The notes: generated by a model from the letters alone, not told the origin. A DNA stretch of 64,000 nt from CBDVBE01 sp964543525 (GCA_964543525.1 CAZIYW010000003.1:1-64000); one strand, 5' to 3'; numbered from the stretch's first letter, positions 54,390-63,685 are shown. Program-made: numbers and translations.

Positions 54390-55478
54390 CTAATAAGATT
54401 CGGGTAATTCAATCATGCATTTTCTGAAATCGTCTTTGTCCAGACTGGCTTCCATAGCATCTTCCTCCGCGACAAGTCCGGATTTAACGACCGAAGCAAG
54501 AGACTGATTCATGCTCTGCATGCCGAATTTACTTCCCAACCGTATCTGATTGTCAATATTGTGCAGTTTATTTTCCCGTATTAACGCCCTGACTGCCGGC
54601 GTAGCCACCATAATCTCCATTGCCAGCTGCATACCGCCGCCGATTTTTGGGAGTAGTACCTGGGTCATGACACAGTTAAGCGACATGGCAAGCTGTGTAC
54701 GGATCTGCGGCTGTTTTTCACCGGGGAAAACGTCTACAATACGTGCCAGCGTCTGGGAGCAGGAGTTGGTGTGCAGGGTGGCAAAGCACAGATGGCCCGT
54801 CTCCGCAACGGTAATGGCGGCCTGGATTGATTCGGCGTCGCGCATCTCACCGAGCAGTACCACATCCGGGTCCTGGCGGAGAATGCTGCGCAGTGCAGAG
54901 TGAAACGACTGGGTATCCGCGTGGACTTCACGCTGGTCAACAGTTGCTTTATCATGTTTATGGAGGTATTCTATGGGATCTTCTATGGTGATGATATGGC
55001 AGCGCCGGGTGTTGTTAACACGCTCCAGCATCGCCGCCAGCGTGGTTGATTTACCGCACCCGGTAGGCCCGGTAACCAGGACCATCCCATTAGGTCTGTC
55101 CGACATCTCTTTTACAATAGGAGGAAGGCTGAGCTCCTCAAAGGATAAAATGGTGTACGGTATCCGTCTGAATGCGCCGGATACACTGCCGCGCTGCATA
55201 TACACATTTGCCCGAAAACGTGATACATCATGCAGGCCGAATGAAAAGTCAACTTCCCCTTTATCCTCCAGTGCCCGCTGCTGCTCTTCATTCATAACCT
55301 GGTAGCAGAGCTCTTTAGATTTGTCCGGTGTGAGGTGTTCAAAATCAAGCGCCCGGAGATTTTTATCGACACGGATCTGCGGTGCCTGGCCCACACTGAG
55401 AAGCAGATCGGTACCGCCCCGCTCAACCATTATTGCAAGCAGTTCCTTGCAGGATATTTCATCGTTTGGATCATGCAT
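54390..55478 (-). CDS. pilT: type IV pilus twitching motility ATPase PilT
   Basis: A 362-residue retraction ATPase. The N-terminal PAS-like domain (GGTDLLLSVGQAPQIRVD) is followed by Walker A GPTGCGKST, TIEDPIEYLHKHDKATVDQRE, Walker B DPDVVLLGEMRDAESIQAAI and the AETGHLCFATLHTNS His box. The helix with ALIRENKLHNIDNQIRLG resembles the AIRNLIRE motif needed for PilT function. It lies downstream of pilQ, at the end of the pilM-Q group. A second PilT-like gene is at 50760. Confidence 0.95.
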   Translation of the reverse strand: MHDPNDEISCKELLAIMVERGGTDLLLSVGQAPQIRVDKNLRALDFEHLTPDKSKELCYQVMNEEQQRALEDKGEVDFSFGLHDVSRFRANVYMQRGSVSGAFRRIPYTILSFEELSLPPIVKEMSDRPNGMVLVTGPTGCGKSTTLAAMLERVNNTRRCHIITIEDPIEYLHKHDKATVDQREVHADTQSFHSALRSILRQDPDVVLLGEMRDAESIQAAITVAETGHLCFATLHTNSCSQTLARIVDVFPGEKQPQIRTQLAMSLNCVMTQVLLPKIGGGMQLAMEIMVATPAVRALIRENKLHNIDNQIRLGSKFGMQSMNQSLASVVKSGLVAEEDAMEASLDKDDFRKCMIELPESY

Positions 55479-55633
55479 AGGATCGCTTCTCCCTTTTTAA
55501 AGACCAATTGGTAACATAATTTCTATAGCCAAATATTCCGCCATTTTTATTCACAGTAACTGAAATGTTGCCTTCTCGTGCCCGTGTACGTAATCGTAAT
55601 CGGACAACACCAAAATCCTGTTTCAGATGGCCG

Positions 55634-57082
55634 TTACTCTTCTTCACCCTCCGTTTCACTCTCAACCGGTTCTTCATCAAACTCTGATTCATCTACCGGT
55701 TTTGACGCCTGTTTTACCTCTTTTTTCACCGGAGCAGGAGCCGGTTTTGTCTGTTTCCGCGAAGCCTTTCTCCGTGATTTTTTCTCGTTTTTGTATGAAT
55801 TGTTTACTTTGGCGCCGAATTTAATCTCAGAAGCATCCTTAATAATCCGGGGTGTAATCTCAATAATAAGGTTCGATCTTCTGACCTCTTCACGGGTATG
55901 CTGAAACAGCATACCCAGAAGCGGTATCTGTCCCAGAACCGGTAATTTTTTTTGTTCATTTGTTTTTTCTTCGGAGAGAAGTCCTGCAAGCAGGATTGGC
56001 TGGCCGTCCTCAACCCGAACCGTGGTTGAGGTTTTGCGTATTTTGACCAGCGGAATGTCCGCATTGGGGCCTTTCCATCCGGTAATTGAGGATACCTCCG
56101 GTTCAAGGCTCAGGGTAATCTGTCCCTCTTCATTGATATGAGGGGTCATCTTGACAATAACACCAACCTCCTCTTTTTCAACCTGCTGGTTTGCACCACC
56201 GGTTGAGGTCAGGTTGTAGGATTGAATAACATAGGGTATTTTTTCACCGATATGGAGACTTGCCTCTCTGTTGTTGGTGGTTGTTAATTTTGAGTCCATG
56301 AGAACCCGGGCATCACCCTCTTCGATAAGCATGTCCAGGGTGACATTAAAGTCGATGGGCATCTGGTACCAGTTTTTTATCTGAAAGTTTTCCGTAACCG
56401 GACCGCCCGTATATCTAACTCCCGATTCAAGTGGGGCCAAGTCTCCCCAGTTTATACCGTATTTATCCAGGTCATTTAGAGTGACTTCAATGAGCCGTGT
56501 TTCAAGCATGACCAGAGTATGGGGATGGTCAATTGATTGTACAATGCGTTCTATTTCACGGATCACACGGGGACTCGTATAACAGATAAGGCGATTGCCG
56601 CCCTGATCTATTTTTACATTTTTTGTTAAATCAGACAGCATTGATGCCACTTCCTCGGCCCGGGCATATTTCAGCTCAACCACATACCCGGACTGCCCGA
56701 CCTCCTCTTTCAGCTTTCCCGGCTCAGCAATCAGCACGGAGTTACCGATAATCTCATAGGAAAGGCCAGCAGCACGGACAAGGAGGTTGATTGCCTCGTC
56801 CAAGGGTGTTTTATTAAGAATAATGGTGATCTTCTCGCGATGAACCCCTTCACCGGCAACAAAGTTCATACCCGAGCGCTCGGAAAGAACTTTCAACACC
56901 TCGGATAAACTTGATTCCCGCGCCCAGAGGGTAATGGGTGATTTCAGCCGGGGATTCTCGTTTTCAGTAACAATCGGAGACTTGCAGGGCTTTTCCTCCG
57001 TTTCACCAATTACAGAAACAGGTATAACCAGCGCTATCATGACTATGAAAGCTATTCCTGAAATAACGGTTGGTCTGTTCAA
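55634..57082 (-). CDS. pilQ: type IV pilus secretin PilQ
   Basis: A 482-residue outer-membrane secretin, short for PilQ because the N-terminal AMIN domains are missing. A signal peptide (1-26) is followed by an STN/N0-type domain (ITLWARESSLSEVLKVLSERSGMNFV), one N1 domain (VVELKYARAEEVASMLSDL...RLICYTSPRVIREIERIVQSID) and the secretin core with IPYVIQSYNL, VGVIVKMTPHINEEGQITLSLEPEVSS and VEDGQPILLAGLL...LPVLGQIPLLGMLFQ. The C-terminal 60 residues are basic then acidic. It forms the pilus exit pore. Confidence 0.95.
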   Translation of the reverse strand: MNRPTVISGIAFIVMIALVIPVSVIGETEEKPCKSPIVTENENPRLKSPITLWARESSLSEVLKVLSERSGMNFVAGEGVHREKITIILNKTPLDEAINLLVRAAGLSYEIIGNSVLIAEPGKLKEEVGQSGYVVELKYARAEEVASMLSDLTKNVKIDQGGNRLICYTSPRVIREIERIVQSIDHPHTLVMLETRLIEVTLNDLDKYGINWGDLAPLESGVRYTGGPVTENFQIKNWYQMPIDFNVTLDMLIEEGDARVLMDSKLTTTNNREASLHIGEKIPYVIQSYNLTSTGGANQQVEKEEVGVIVKMTPHINEEGQITLSLEPEVSSITGWKGPNADIPLVKIRKTSTTVRVEDGQPILLAGLLSEEKTNEQKKLPVLGQIPLLGMLFQHTREEVRRSNLIIEITPRIIKDASEIKFGAKVNNSYKNEKKSRRKASRKQTKPAPAPVKKEVKQASKPVDESEFDEEPVESETEGEEE

Positions 57083-57161
57083 TGGTATCCTCCAATATGT
57101 ATGGGTAAATGTGTGGATAGTTTATTTTCATCTCTATTTGCTGACATTGTCAGCCGCGACA

Positions 57162-57190
57162 GTCATTCCCGCATGGTTTCTGCGGGAATC
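57162..57190. repeat. compact GTCATTCCCGCA hairpin (REP-like)
   Basis: ATTCCCGCA (57165-57173) and TGCGGGAAT (57181-57189) form a perfect 9-bp stem with a 7-nt loop. It lies between pilP and pilQ and shares its GTCATTCC terminus with the element at 5515-5667. It may stabilise the pil mRNA. Confidence 0.55.
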
Positions 57191-57248
57191 TGTTTATGGT
57201 TGAACTTTTTTAATCACCTCTTCCTGTAATTGCCGATAATTCCTGAAC

Positions 57249-57773
57249 CTATTTCTTCTTCTTTCCTTTTTTCCCGCTTATATCATAATAATAATAGAAA
57301 GAATCACTCTCCATGAATATCCGGTCACTGGTAATCCGGTAGATATTCCGTTCCCCCACTTTATCACCCACTTCCACAGCAAAGGAGCGTTCACCCATCA
57401 TGATAATTGCCGTGTATTTCTGTGATTCATCGTCAAAAATGATTGCGGTCAGTTTATAGGGATCCACCGCTTCTTCGACCGGCTTGCCAGCTTTTACCTT
57501 TTTAGGCTTGATATACGTTCTGGCAACGGATCGTATTTTACCGGTCATGGGGTCCTTGCCCCCGGTATACCCGAAACTTGCCCGGGTTGCAAGCTCCTCC
57601 TCGAGTCTGTTTACCATATCAATAAATTCACGATCATATCCTTCAGATGTTTTAAGAGCTTCAGTGACGGTTTTATCAAATTGCTTTTTCTGCAGATATA
57701 TTCGTATCGAAATTCCGCCGGCCAGAAGCACAGCCAGCACTGCAGCTACAATTAACGTCGTGTATTTTTTCAT
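57249..57773 (-). CDS. pilP: type IV pilus protein PilP
   Basis: A 174-residue protein in the PilP position. A transmembrane anchor (about 7-26) replaces the lipoprotein signal of classic PilP. The C-terminal half (YKLTAIIFDDESQKYTAIIMMGERSFAVEVGDKVGERNIYRITSDRIFMES) is the small beta domain that contacts PilQ. The tail is Lys-rich. It follows pilO by 8 nt. Confidence 0.85.
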   Translation of the reverse strand: MKKYTTLIVAAVLAVLLAGGISIRIYLQKKQFDKTVTEALKTSEGYDREFIDMVNRLEEELATRASFGYTGGKDPMTGKIRSVARTYIKPKKVKAGKPVEEAVDPYKLTAIIFDDESQKYTAIIMMGERSFAVEVGDKVGERNIYRITSDRIFMESDSFYYYYDISGKKGKKKK

Positions 57774-57781
57774 CGTTGGTA

Positions 57782-58357
57782 TCAGCCTTTCGTAACAGGT
57801 TCAACAGGTGGTAATTCTTTCTTTACGCGGAATGTGTTAACCCGCATGGTTACCCGAATGCCTTTGTAGGTTCCCGAATATCTTCTTCCCTCTCTCCCCG
57901 TAATCAGCTCAACATCGAACGATTCCACTGAGACGATTCTCCTGCTGTTCTCGAATTTCGCGCACAGCTCACCGAATTTAAAAAAATCACCCTCTATCAC
58001 AATATCGTATCCATAGGTGGTAATTCTATCCTTAACTACAGGTCTTTGTGGATTTACTGATACGAGTTTCAGCTTCAAATCATTCACACAGGTAGTGATA
58101 AATTCAAAGAAGTGCGTTTCATGGGTAACTGAATCTTTATGTCCGGGAAAATCCATGTTTTTAAAGACCAGATCACGGACGTGGTTGAGGTTTTCGTGAA
58201 CTATTTTAGCGGTGGCCAGTTTATTCGAGGTAATGATGCGCTGTTTCTCCAGCTCCCGGAAATCCTTTTCAAACTGCGACACATAATAACGGTCCGCTGC
58301 AATAGTGCCTATTATTGCCAGTACCATTATCAGTGTGAGAATATCCCCTGCTTTCAT
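57782..58357 (-). CDS. pilO: type IV pilus inner-membrane protein PilO
   Basis: A 191-residue bitopic protein with an N-terminal transmembrane helix (about 5-23), a coiled coil (FEKDFRELEKQRIITSNKLATAKIVHENL) and a ferredoxin-like periplasmic domain (TYGYDIVIEGDFFKFGELCAKFENSRRIVSVESFDVEL). With PilN it forms the alignment complex between the motor and PilQ. Its ATG overlaps the pilN stop (4 nt). Confidence 0.93.
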   Translation of the reverse strand: MKAGDILTLIMVLAIIGTIAADRYYVSQFEKDFRELEKQRIITSNKLATAKIVHENLNHVRDLVFKNMDFPGHKDSVTHETHFFEFITTCVNDLKLKLVSVNPQRPVVKDRITTYGYDIVIEGDFFKFGELCAKFENSRRIVSVESFDVELITGREGRRYSGTYKGIRVTMRVNTFRVKKELPPVEPVTKG

Positions 58358-58929
58358 TGTTTTTTTACTCCTCTGTTTTCAGATGAGAAATCAAAACTGA
58401 CCCGCATTTTTCCCCGCTCATCTTCACGGACAGTTGAATTCAGAAAGGTCACGATAAATTTATCGGCAAAGGTTGAGTCGTTACGGAGTTTGTTGAGGTA
58501 ATTATCCAGGGTGATAAGCTGCTCCTGCTCCGGTGAAATATAACCGAATCCGTCAACTTTATACGTTGGGCTTTTGTAACCGAACCGGGTGATCCAGTAA
58601 TTCTCCGGCAGATGAAATGCCATGGCAGCCAGCTTTTTTGTCCAGAAAATACGGCCGTTCTGCAGCCCGTCCAGTAGCTCTATATCAGCCTTGGTGACTA
58701 TCATCCTGGTCTTCTGATACTTGCGGTATTCCGCTTCGATACGTGCAAGTTTATTCCGCTCATCCTGCAGTACCCGTTCCATATCCAGCACCTGAAACGC
58801 AGAATATATGAGTGCAAGACAGAGCGCACCAAAGCAGATAAAGCTCAGGACAACAGTCCTCAGGCGTCTTGCTTCAGCTCGCTTTTCCTCTTCTCTCAGT
58901 TTTCGAACAAGGTTAATAGAGTACTTCAT
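58354..58929 (-). CDS. pilN: type IV pilus inner-membrane protein PilN
   Basis: A 191-residue protein starting MKYSINLVRKLREEEKRAEARR, the PilN cytoplasmic tail (INLLPWREE-like position) that binds PilM, then a transmembrane helix (about 28-48) and a coiled-coil/ferredoxin-like periplasmic part. It is separated from pilM by about 700 bp holding a foreign-looking cassette, so PilM and PilN may no longer be tightly co-expressed. Confidence 0.92.
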   Translation of the reverse strand: MKYSINLVRKLREEEKRAEARRLRTVVLSFICFGALCLALIYSAFQVLDMERVLQDERNKLARIEAEYRKYQKTRMIVTKADIELLDGLQNGRIFWTKKLAAMAFHLPENYWITRFGYKSPTYKVDGFGYISPEQEQLITLDNYLNKLRNDSTFADKFIVTFLNSTVREDERGKMRVSFDFSSENRGVKKQ

Positions 58930-59004
58930 GGAGTGCCTTTCTTAATTTATATATTCATTATTTACATATTCATTTATCATATTTATTCACGGATACTATA
59001 AAAT

Positions 59005-59033
59005 GAAATTGGAAATTAGAAATTTGAAATTTG
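59005..59033. repeat. left AT-rich repeat flank of the four-helix-bundle gene
   Basis: The segment (GAAATTGGAAATTAGAAATT...) is the reverse complement in style of the TTTCTAATTTCCAATTTC units in the array at 59414-59632, so the gene between them has inverted low-complexity ends. Confidence 0.6.
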
Positions 59034-59039
59034 TTCTCT

Positions 59040-59393
59040 TCATAATTTCGTGCTGTTTATAAACGCATTTAGTTTCGGGCCAATCGTATCAATTATTACC
59101 GTGTATTCTCTCGTTCTTGAATCAGTTAAAACCTTTCTCCTGCTTAATTTTCTCAACCACGATTTTGTCTCTTCAAAAGAACCCCTCGCATAACGGTAGA
59201 ACCTTTTTCGGTCAGCAGGGGTATAACGGCCATATCCTTCCGCAATATTTGCAGCTATACTGTCGGATGACCGTATTACCTGATATCCGATGGTATTTTG
59301 AGCTTTATTACTCCATGTATCAAAGTCATACCAGATCATATCAGATAATTCTTCAGCTAATTTATATACATCGAGTTCATATACCAATTTCAA
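59040..59393 (-). CDS. four-helix-bundle protein (23S rRNA intervening-sequence type)
   Basis: A 117-residue all-helical protein of the four-helix-bundle/IVS family (TIGR02436 type). The signature SDSIAANIAEGYGR is at about residues 43-56, followed by FYRYARGSFEETKSWLRKL. Relatives lie in insertions of 23S rRNA genes, and others (bAvd) accompany diversity-generating reverse transcriptases; no such enzyme is present here. It starts with TTG, supported by an AGGAG at the right distance. It is bounded by inverted AT-rich repeats and lies inside the pil operon between pilM and pilN, which looks like insertion of a cassette. Confidence 0.9.
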   Translation of the reverse strand: MKLVYELDVYKLAEELSDMIWYDFDTWSNKAQNTIGYQVIRSSDSIAANIAEGYGRYTPADRKRFYRYARGSFEETKSWLRKLSRRKVLTDSRTREYTVIIDTIGPKLNAFINSTKL

Positions 59394-59413
59394 CTTTTAC
59401 TCCTATTCCCGAT

Positions 59414-59632
59414 TACTGTTTTCCTAATTCCCAATATCTAATTTCTAATATCCAATATCTAATTCCCAATATCTAATTTCTAATATCCAATATCTAATTC
59501 CCAATTTCTAATTTCTAATTCCCAATTTCTAATATCCAATCTCTAATATCCACTATCCACTATCTAATTTCCAATATCCAATTTCCAATTTCTAATTTCT
59601 AATTTCTAATATCTAATCTCCAATATCCAAAT
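59414..59632. repeat. AT-rich tandem repeat array
   Basis: About 220 bp of degenerate short units such as TCTAATATCCAA and CCCAATTTCTAATT. Two 35-bp blocks (59430-59464 and 59465-59499) are identical tandem copies. It reaches the pilM stop codon and has no coding sense; its ends mirror the left flank at 59005-59033. Confidence 0.9.
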
Positions 59633-59635
59633 CCT

Positions 59636-60580
59636 TTACTCCCTCAATGCCAGTGAAACAGCAAGATCATATTTCCCCGCTTCACTTTCCATCTCCGGGT
59701 TTAACGCTTTAACCAGATCCAGTTTTTTAACATTCAGTCCTGTTTTTAATTCAATGACATTGAGCAGCTCCTGCTGCAGGAAATTACCGAGTACATGGAC
59801 CACAGAAAATGATGCAGCATGGAAATTGGTTTCATAAAAGGAGAGCGATCGCACCAGTTCATCGGTCAACCCCGTAATACGACGCTCCTTTTCCCGCATG
59901 GGAAGCTCAGGATCGGCGCTCGGACCGAAGAGCTCCTTTGCAGAGAAATATATAGTCCGATGGTAGTAAGTTGAATCTTCACCGTCAATTATCACTGAGC
60001 TTATCTCCGGTCCCACATGGAGAATAATATTTGCATGCGGCAGGTTGCCGTTCTTGTGTGCCGCCCAGAACGCATTGGCCGCTGCAAGGGGCAGAATATC
60101 AACAGTACCGGGTTTGAAGCCGCCCTTTTCAAGGTTTCGCACATGCCGGTTCAGCAGTATATTCGCCACTGCCGCGACGAGAATATCGGCATTTTCACCC
60201 TTCTTGTCGCTCCCTCCGAGAAACTGATATTCAATAGTTGAGCCGGAAACTTCAAAGGGGAGATTCTTCCTGATTTCAAAGCGCAGTGCATTACGAATCT
60301 CATCGTCGGGAAGCCGCTTGAAAGGGAGCTGTGCAGAATACAGTTGTTTCCCGGAAACACAGGACACAATACGATCCCCCTTTCCGGGGGATATTTTATC
60401 GCGTACTTTTTTCAACGCCTTGATAAGATCTTCATCCTTTGTTATATTACCGGAAAACTCCTCCAGTTTGTTAATATTAAACTGGGTATCCTTTCCACGG
60501 GGTGTTGCAGTCACCTCTGCCGCACGTATACCGAGATTGTCATATTCAATACCGATTGCAGTAGTCTGTTTTTTTGCCAT
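59636..60580 (-). CDS. pilM: type IV pilus assembly protein PilM
   Basis: A 314-residue actin-like ATP-binding protein at the cytoplasmic base of the alignment complex. IGIEYDNLGIRAAEV is the phosphate-1-like motif, and KNLPFEVSGSTIEYQFLGG, LPLAAANAFWAAHKNGNLPHANIILHVGPEISSVIIDG and the C-terminal NPEMESEAGKYDLAVSLALRE fit PilM. It normally binds the PilN tail. Repeat sequence starts right at its stop codon. Confidence 0.93.
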   Translation of the reverse strand: MAKKQTTAIGIEYDNLGIRAAEVTATPRGKDTQFNINKLEEFSGNITKDEDLIKALKKVRDKISPGKGDRIVSCVSGKQLYSAQLPFKRLPDDEIRNALRFEIRKNLPFEVSGSTIEYQFLGGSDKKGENADILVAAVANILLNRHVRNLEKGGFKPGTVDILPLAAANAFWAAHKNGNLPHANIILHVGPEISSVIIDGEDSTYYHRTIYFSAKELFGPSADPELPMREKERRITGLTDELVRSLSFYETNFHAASFSVVHVLGNFLQQELLNVIELKTGLNVKKLDLVKALNPEMESEAGKYDLAVSLALRE

Positions 60581-60634
60581 GCCGCGCTCCCATAAGGGAA
60601 TAATTGGATTTATAAAAAAAAGTACTCAACTGAA

Positions 60635-62128
60635 TTATAATTTAACGTTTTCTTCCTTCCATTCAAGATCAAGTACAATTAGCAATTGCCCGGAACCACT
60701 AGAACATGTAGTTTCTATCGAGATGCCTGTCTGTGCAAGAGTAGTGTTATTTATCCTACGGTCGAAAAGATATGCCCCAATACCGTTTCCAGGATCCCAA
60801 TGCTCGTTATTGATTGTTTTAGATGACCTGGCGCCTACAAAATAAACGTCTATATTCTGTTTTGCGTTACTTAAATCAAGCATCCCATCTTTTGTATAGA
60901 AAAATCCAGACATACAATATTCCGGATCATCATCTGGAATATTGAGTACAATATTTCCATTGTCGGCACAAATAAGAGAAATCATGTTTTCATTATGTTG
61001 CAATCCATAATTATCATTGAAATTAAAATTAAAAACAGTATTGTTCTTTCCATTACCGGTTGCAATAACACCATCTACATCCCAATTCCAGTCATCATAT
61101 ACCAGATTTCCCTCAATTATAATATTACCCGCTCCCTGAGTAATTACTGAGCATTTGCCATTAACGATGCCACTTACTTTAATACTCTGTTCATTAAGAA
61201 CAAAAAAGACATCACCATCATTGAAGGTTATTTCCTGATTTGCACTCTGGCCATCGTTAAAAATTACATCACTACTAGAGTCTTCAGGCAAAAACAGGAG
61301 AAATGCATTATTAGGGTCCTTCACGTCGAGCAGATGTGACGGTGTGTTCCACGATATGGTGTTTGTCAACTTTGGTTTATGATGAAAATAAGATGTTTTA
61401 AAGTGTGCATCAATACCGTTCGGATTTCCAACTTTAATATCCAATTTACCCGGTTCTGTATTGTCCTCATAAATTCCCCAGTCAAAATTATTATAATAAG
61501 GAGGGGAGCCATTCTGGTCATTACCCCATTGAGTGTTGGAATTAGTAACAGTGACAGGTCCATTAAAAAATGTCGGATTATTTCCGATACCGGCAAAAAA
61601 TTTAAAATCGTTATTAATGTGAACTCTGCCGTCAAAAATAATATTGGCCAGTCCTTTTGTTTTCATACCTGACATATCATCTATAAGCATGCTTGTTTCT
61701 CCTCCGCCTTTTCGTGCCGCCCAACTTAAAATTTTTCGATACTTTAATATTCCTCCTGTTGCTTCCGACCTTATTGTAAATATATCGTCGGATGTTTTTT
61801 CAATATCGACCTTCACCGTCATATTATTTAACAACTCACCTGGTTGGTCCCAGTTAAGAATCGTTAATGAATTACCCTTTGCGAGGTTTTCTATCATCGA
61901 ATAATTCGTCTGCTCCCGTAACCATCGAGTTGCAATAAGCAGACCTGATTCTGCTGCAAAGAATGCCCTTTCATTATCAAGAGCCGCAGCTTCGTGGTTC
62001 ACCGTGTTTCCGGTAACTGCAAGATAGCCGGCGCCTCCAATTGCCATAATCAGGGTAAATGCGACAGCGCCCACCAGAACAGATCCTTGTGATTTACACA
62101 ATGTTTTCATAAGGGAGAATTTCGACAT
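60635..62128 (-). CDS. PilX-like minor pilin / large prepilin-associated protein
   Basis: A 497-residue protein beginning SQGSVLVGAVAFTLIMAIGGAGYLAVTG...NERAFFAAESGLLIATRWL, a PilX-N-type segment: the hydrophobic helix ends in the A-F-Y/F-A-A-E-S-G-L motif found in PilX and related type II pseudopilins. The remaining 400 residues are Asn/Asp-rich beta structure without a known family. It probably sits in the pilus tip or priming complex. It overlaps the upstream prepilin gene by 22 nt. Confidence 0.8.
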   Translation of the reverse strand: MSKFSLMKTLCKSQGSVLVGAVAFTLIMAIGGAGYLAVTGNTVNHEAAALDNERAFFAAESGLLIATRWLREQTNYSMIENLAKGNSLTILNWDQPGELLNNMTVKVDIEKTSDDIFTIRSEATGGILKYRKILSWAARKGGGETSMLIDDMSGMKTKGLANIIFDGRVHINNDFKFFAGIGNNPTFFNGPVTVTNSNTQWGNDQNGSPPYYNNFDWGIYEDNTEPGKLDIKVGNPNGIDAHFKTSYFHHKPKLTNTISWNTPSHLLDVKDPNNAFLLFLPEDSSSDVIFNDGQSANQEITFNDGDVFFVLNEQSIKVSGIVNGKCSVITQGAGNIIIEGNLVYDDWNWDVDGVIATGNGKNNTVFNFNFNDNYGLQHNENMISLICADNGNIVLNIPDDDPEYCMSGFFYTKDGMLDLSNAKQNIDVYFVGARSSKTINNEHWDPGNGIGAYLFDRRINNTTLAQTGISIETTCSSGSGQLLIVLDLEWKEENVKL

Positions 62129-62679
62129 GTGAACCCATCCTTTCTCGGGGGTAAATAATATATGTTTCCTGCCGAGGATGTTTTCAAACTAAGGGTTATC
62201 TCAACATAAGTCCGATAGTTATTGAGTGAGAAACTGCTTGATGCTGGATCTATTTCAACCTTACTACCGCCGGCTTCAAAGTCAACTAATGCGCCGTTTA
62301 CACTTTCCTTAAAAGTGCTGCCAGCAACAGAATACTCGCTGATTACAGCACCATTGCTGTCATAAATTCGAATATTTTTTACATTGGTAAGGGGAGTTGC
62401 CGGTATTGGAAATTGTGTAAAAGAAGTGGGAACAGGATCAGAATTTGATGGTGTTGACGGATCGAACATAAGGACCCTGTTTGCCTTCCGAACACTCAAT
62501 GCTATCTGTTCAACAACATTATCATACTGACGCTGCATCTTTTCCATTGCATTGCTTTCCCTCAGTTGATTGTTATGCATAGTAAATATCGTGACACCAA
62601 TCACTGCAATAATACTGAGTATTATCGCAGTAACAAGTGCTTCAACCAGAGTAAATCCAACCGCTTCTTTTTTTTTCAT
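62107..62679 (-). CDS. prepilin with N-terminal cleavage/methylation motif (PilW-like)
   Basis: A 190-residue minor prepilin. The leader MKKKEAVG|FTLVEALVTAIILSIIAVIGV has the PilD cleavage site after Gly and Glu at +5. The globular part is beta-rich with a Ser/Thr-rich loop. It overlaps the upstream gene by one base and the downstream gene by 22 nt, so it is tightly coupled in the minor-pilin cluster. Confidence 0.88.
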   Translation of the reverse strand: MKKKEAVGFTLVEALVTAIILSIIAVIGVTIFTMHNNQLRESNAMEKMQRQYDNVVEQIALSVRKANRVLMFDPSTPSNSDPVPTSFTQFPIPATPLTNVKNIRIYDSNGAVISEYSVAGSTFKESVNGALVDFEAGGSKVEIDPASSSFSLNNYRTYVEITLSLKTSSAGNIYYLPPRKDGFTCRNSPL

Positions 62680-63131
62680 TATCGTGCCTGCGTAATCCGT
62701 TTTGTTATTATAATAGTATCTTGATTGCCGTCTAGTTCTGCCCAGTTAACTGAAACTTTGATTATAACAAGAGGTATTGTGGTTGAACCAGTGCCAATAT
62801 TTATCGGCCACTGCCCGACCATAACCTGCCTTCTGAGATTTGCCATTAAATCTGGTGTATATGACGTATCCAATGGTATTCTTGTTGTTGAGTCATACGG
62901 TGCTACTGCAAGTGCTAGGAAGTTTCTATCGTCATACTTTGTTTCCAATAAATTGGTAATTACTGACCTCGCCTGCCGCCTATGCTTATCAATAATCTCA
63001 AGCTCCCGCCCCTTTCGTATCACCGCGATTATGGCGGTGATTGCAATGGAAAGGATTATTGCCGCTACCAGGAGCTCTACGATGGAATAGCCCCGAAAAC
63101 TTTTTTTAGCAGCTTCTTTTTTAGTAGTCAC
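62679..63131 (-). CDS. minor prepilin (PilV-like)
   Basis: A 150-residue prepilin with leader KKSFRG|YSIVELLVAAIILSIAITAIIAVI (Tyr instead of Phe at +1, Glu at +5). This is followed by a short globular domain ending NWAELDGNQDTIIITKRITQAR, as in PilV/GspI-type minor pilins. It is encoded between a pilin gene and the PilW-like gene. Confidence 0.87.
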   Translation of the reverse strand: MTTKKEAAKKSFRGYSIVELLVAAIILSIAITAIIAVIRKGRELEIIDKHRRQARSVITNLLETKYDDRNFLALAVAPYDSTTRIPLDTSYTPDLMANLRRQVMVGQWPINIGTGSTTIPLVIIKVSVNWAELDGNQDTIIITKRITQAR

Positions 63132-63169
63132 ATGCTATATCTTTCTTTTAATATGCGTTCTAAATTGTT

Positions 63170-63505
63170 CTAATAACTAGCAGACGCGGTAATAGTATTA
63201 TTTTTTTTATCTGTTATAGTAACTGTCTTTGTTCCGGAATTATGACTTAATGTATATTTTGCCTGATCCAGAAAAACATTTGTCTGTGTTAAAAAAGTAG
63301 CCGGATCAGTACTCGGAGTACTTCCGGTTTTCCTCCAGAAGGCATTCGCTGCTGTTGCTGCGGTTTGTGCGAGACTTTCCACTGTCTGCTGACGTGTTTC
63401 CAAAACATACCCGTTATATACCTGAACACCAATTAATGCAAGAACAGCGATAATCAAGGCTGCAACAACTGCCTCAATGAGTGTAAAGCCTTTTTGTGAT
63501 TTCAT
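63170..63505 (-). CDS. type IV pilin-like protein
   Basis: A 111-residue pilin. Leader MKSQKG|FTLIEAVVAALIIAVLALIGVQVYNGYV with a consensus cleavage site and Glu at +5. The compact globular domain (AATAANAFWRKTGSTP...YTLSHNSGTKTVTITDKKNNTITASASY) resembles short major pilins and has no cysteine pair. A second, related pilin gene is directly upstream, separated by 180 bp. Confidence 0.93.
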   Translation of the reverse strand: MKSQKGFTLIEAVVAALIIAVLALIGVQVYNGYVLETRQQTVESLAQTAATAANAFWRKTGSTPSTDPATFLTQTNVFLDQAKYTLSHNSGTKTVTITDKKNNTITASASY

Positions 63506-63685
63506 GTTAAATTTTCGCTTAAGATATTTATATTAAATTCTATTTCTTATCGTATTTATATTCCTCCGATTCCGTACCTTTTATAATAGCCTTTATAGTC
63601 TTTTCAGTGTTGTTTATTTATATTGTTATACCAGCCGGACATTATATTATTTCAACCTTTATTGCCTTATTACCTAAAAGAGAAT

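Noticed and set aside
55471..55692. 73-codon minus-strand frame between pilT and pilQ
   Set aside because: It overlaps the end of pilQ and the start of pilT, has biased Arg/Lys composition, no clear Shine-Dalgarno and no family resemblance.
59040..59393. Diversity-generating retroelement accessory (Avd)
   Set aside because: The family is related, but there is no reverse transcriptase, template repeat or variable repeat in the window.
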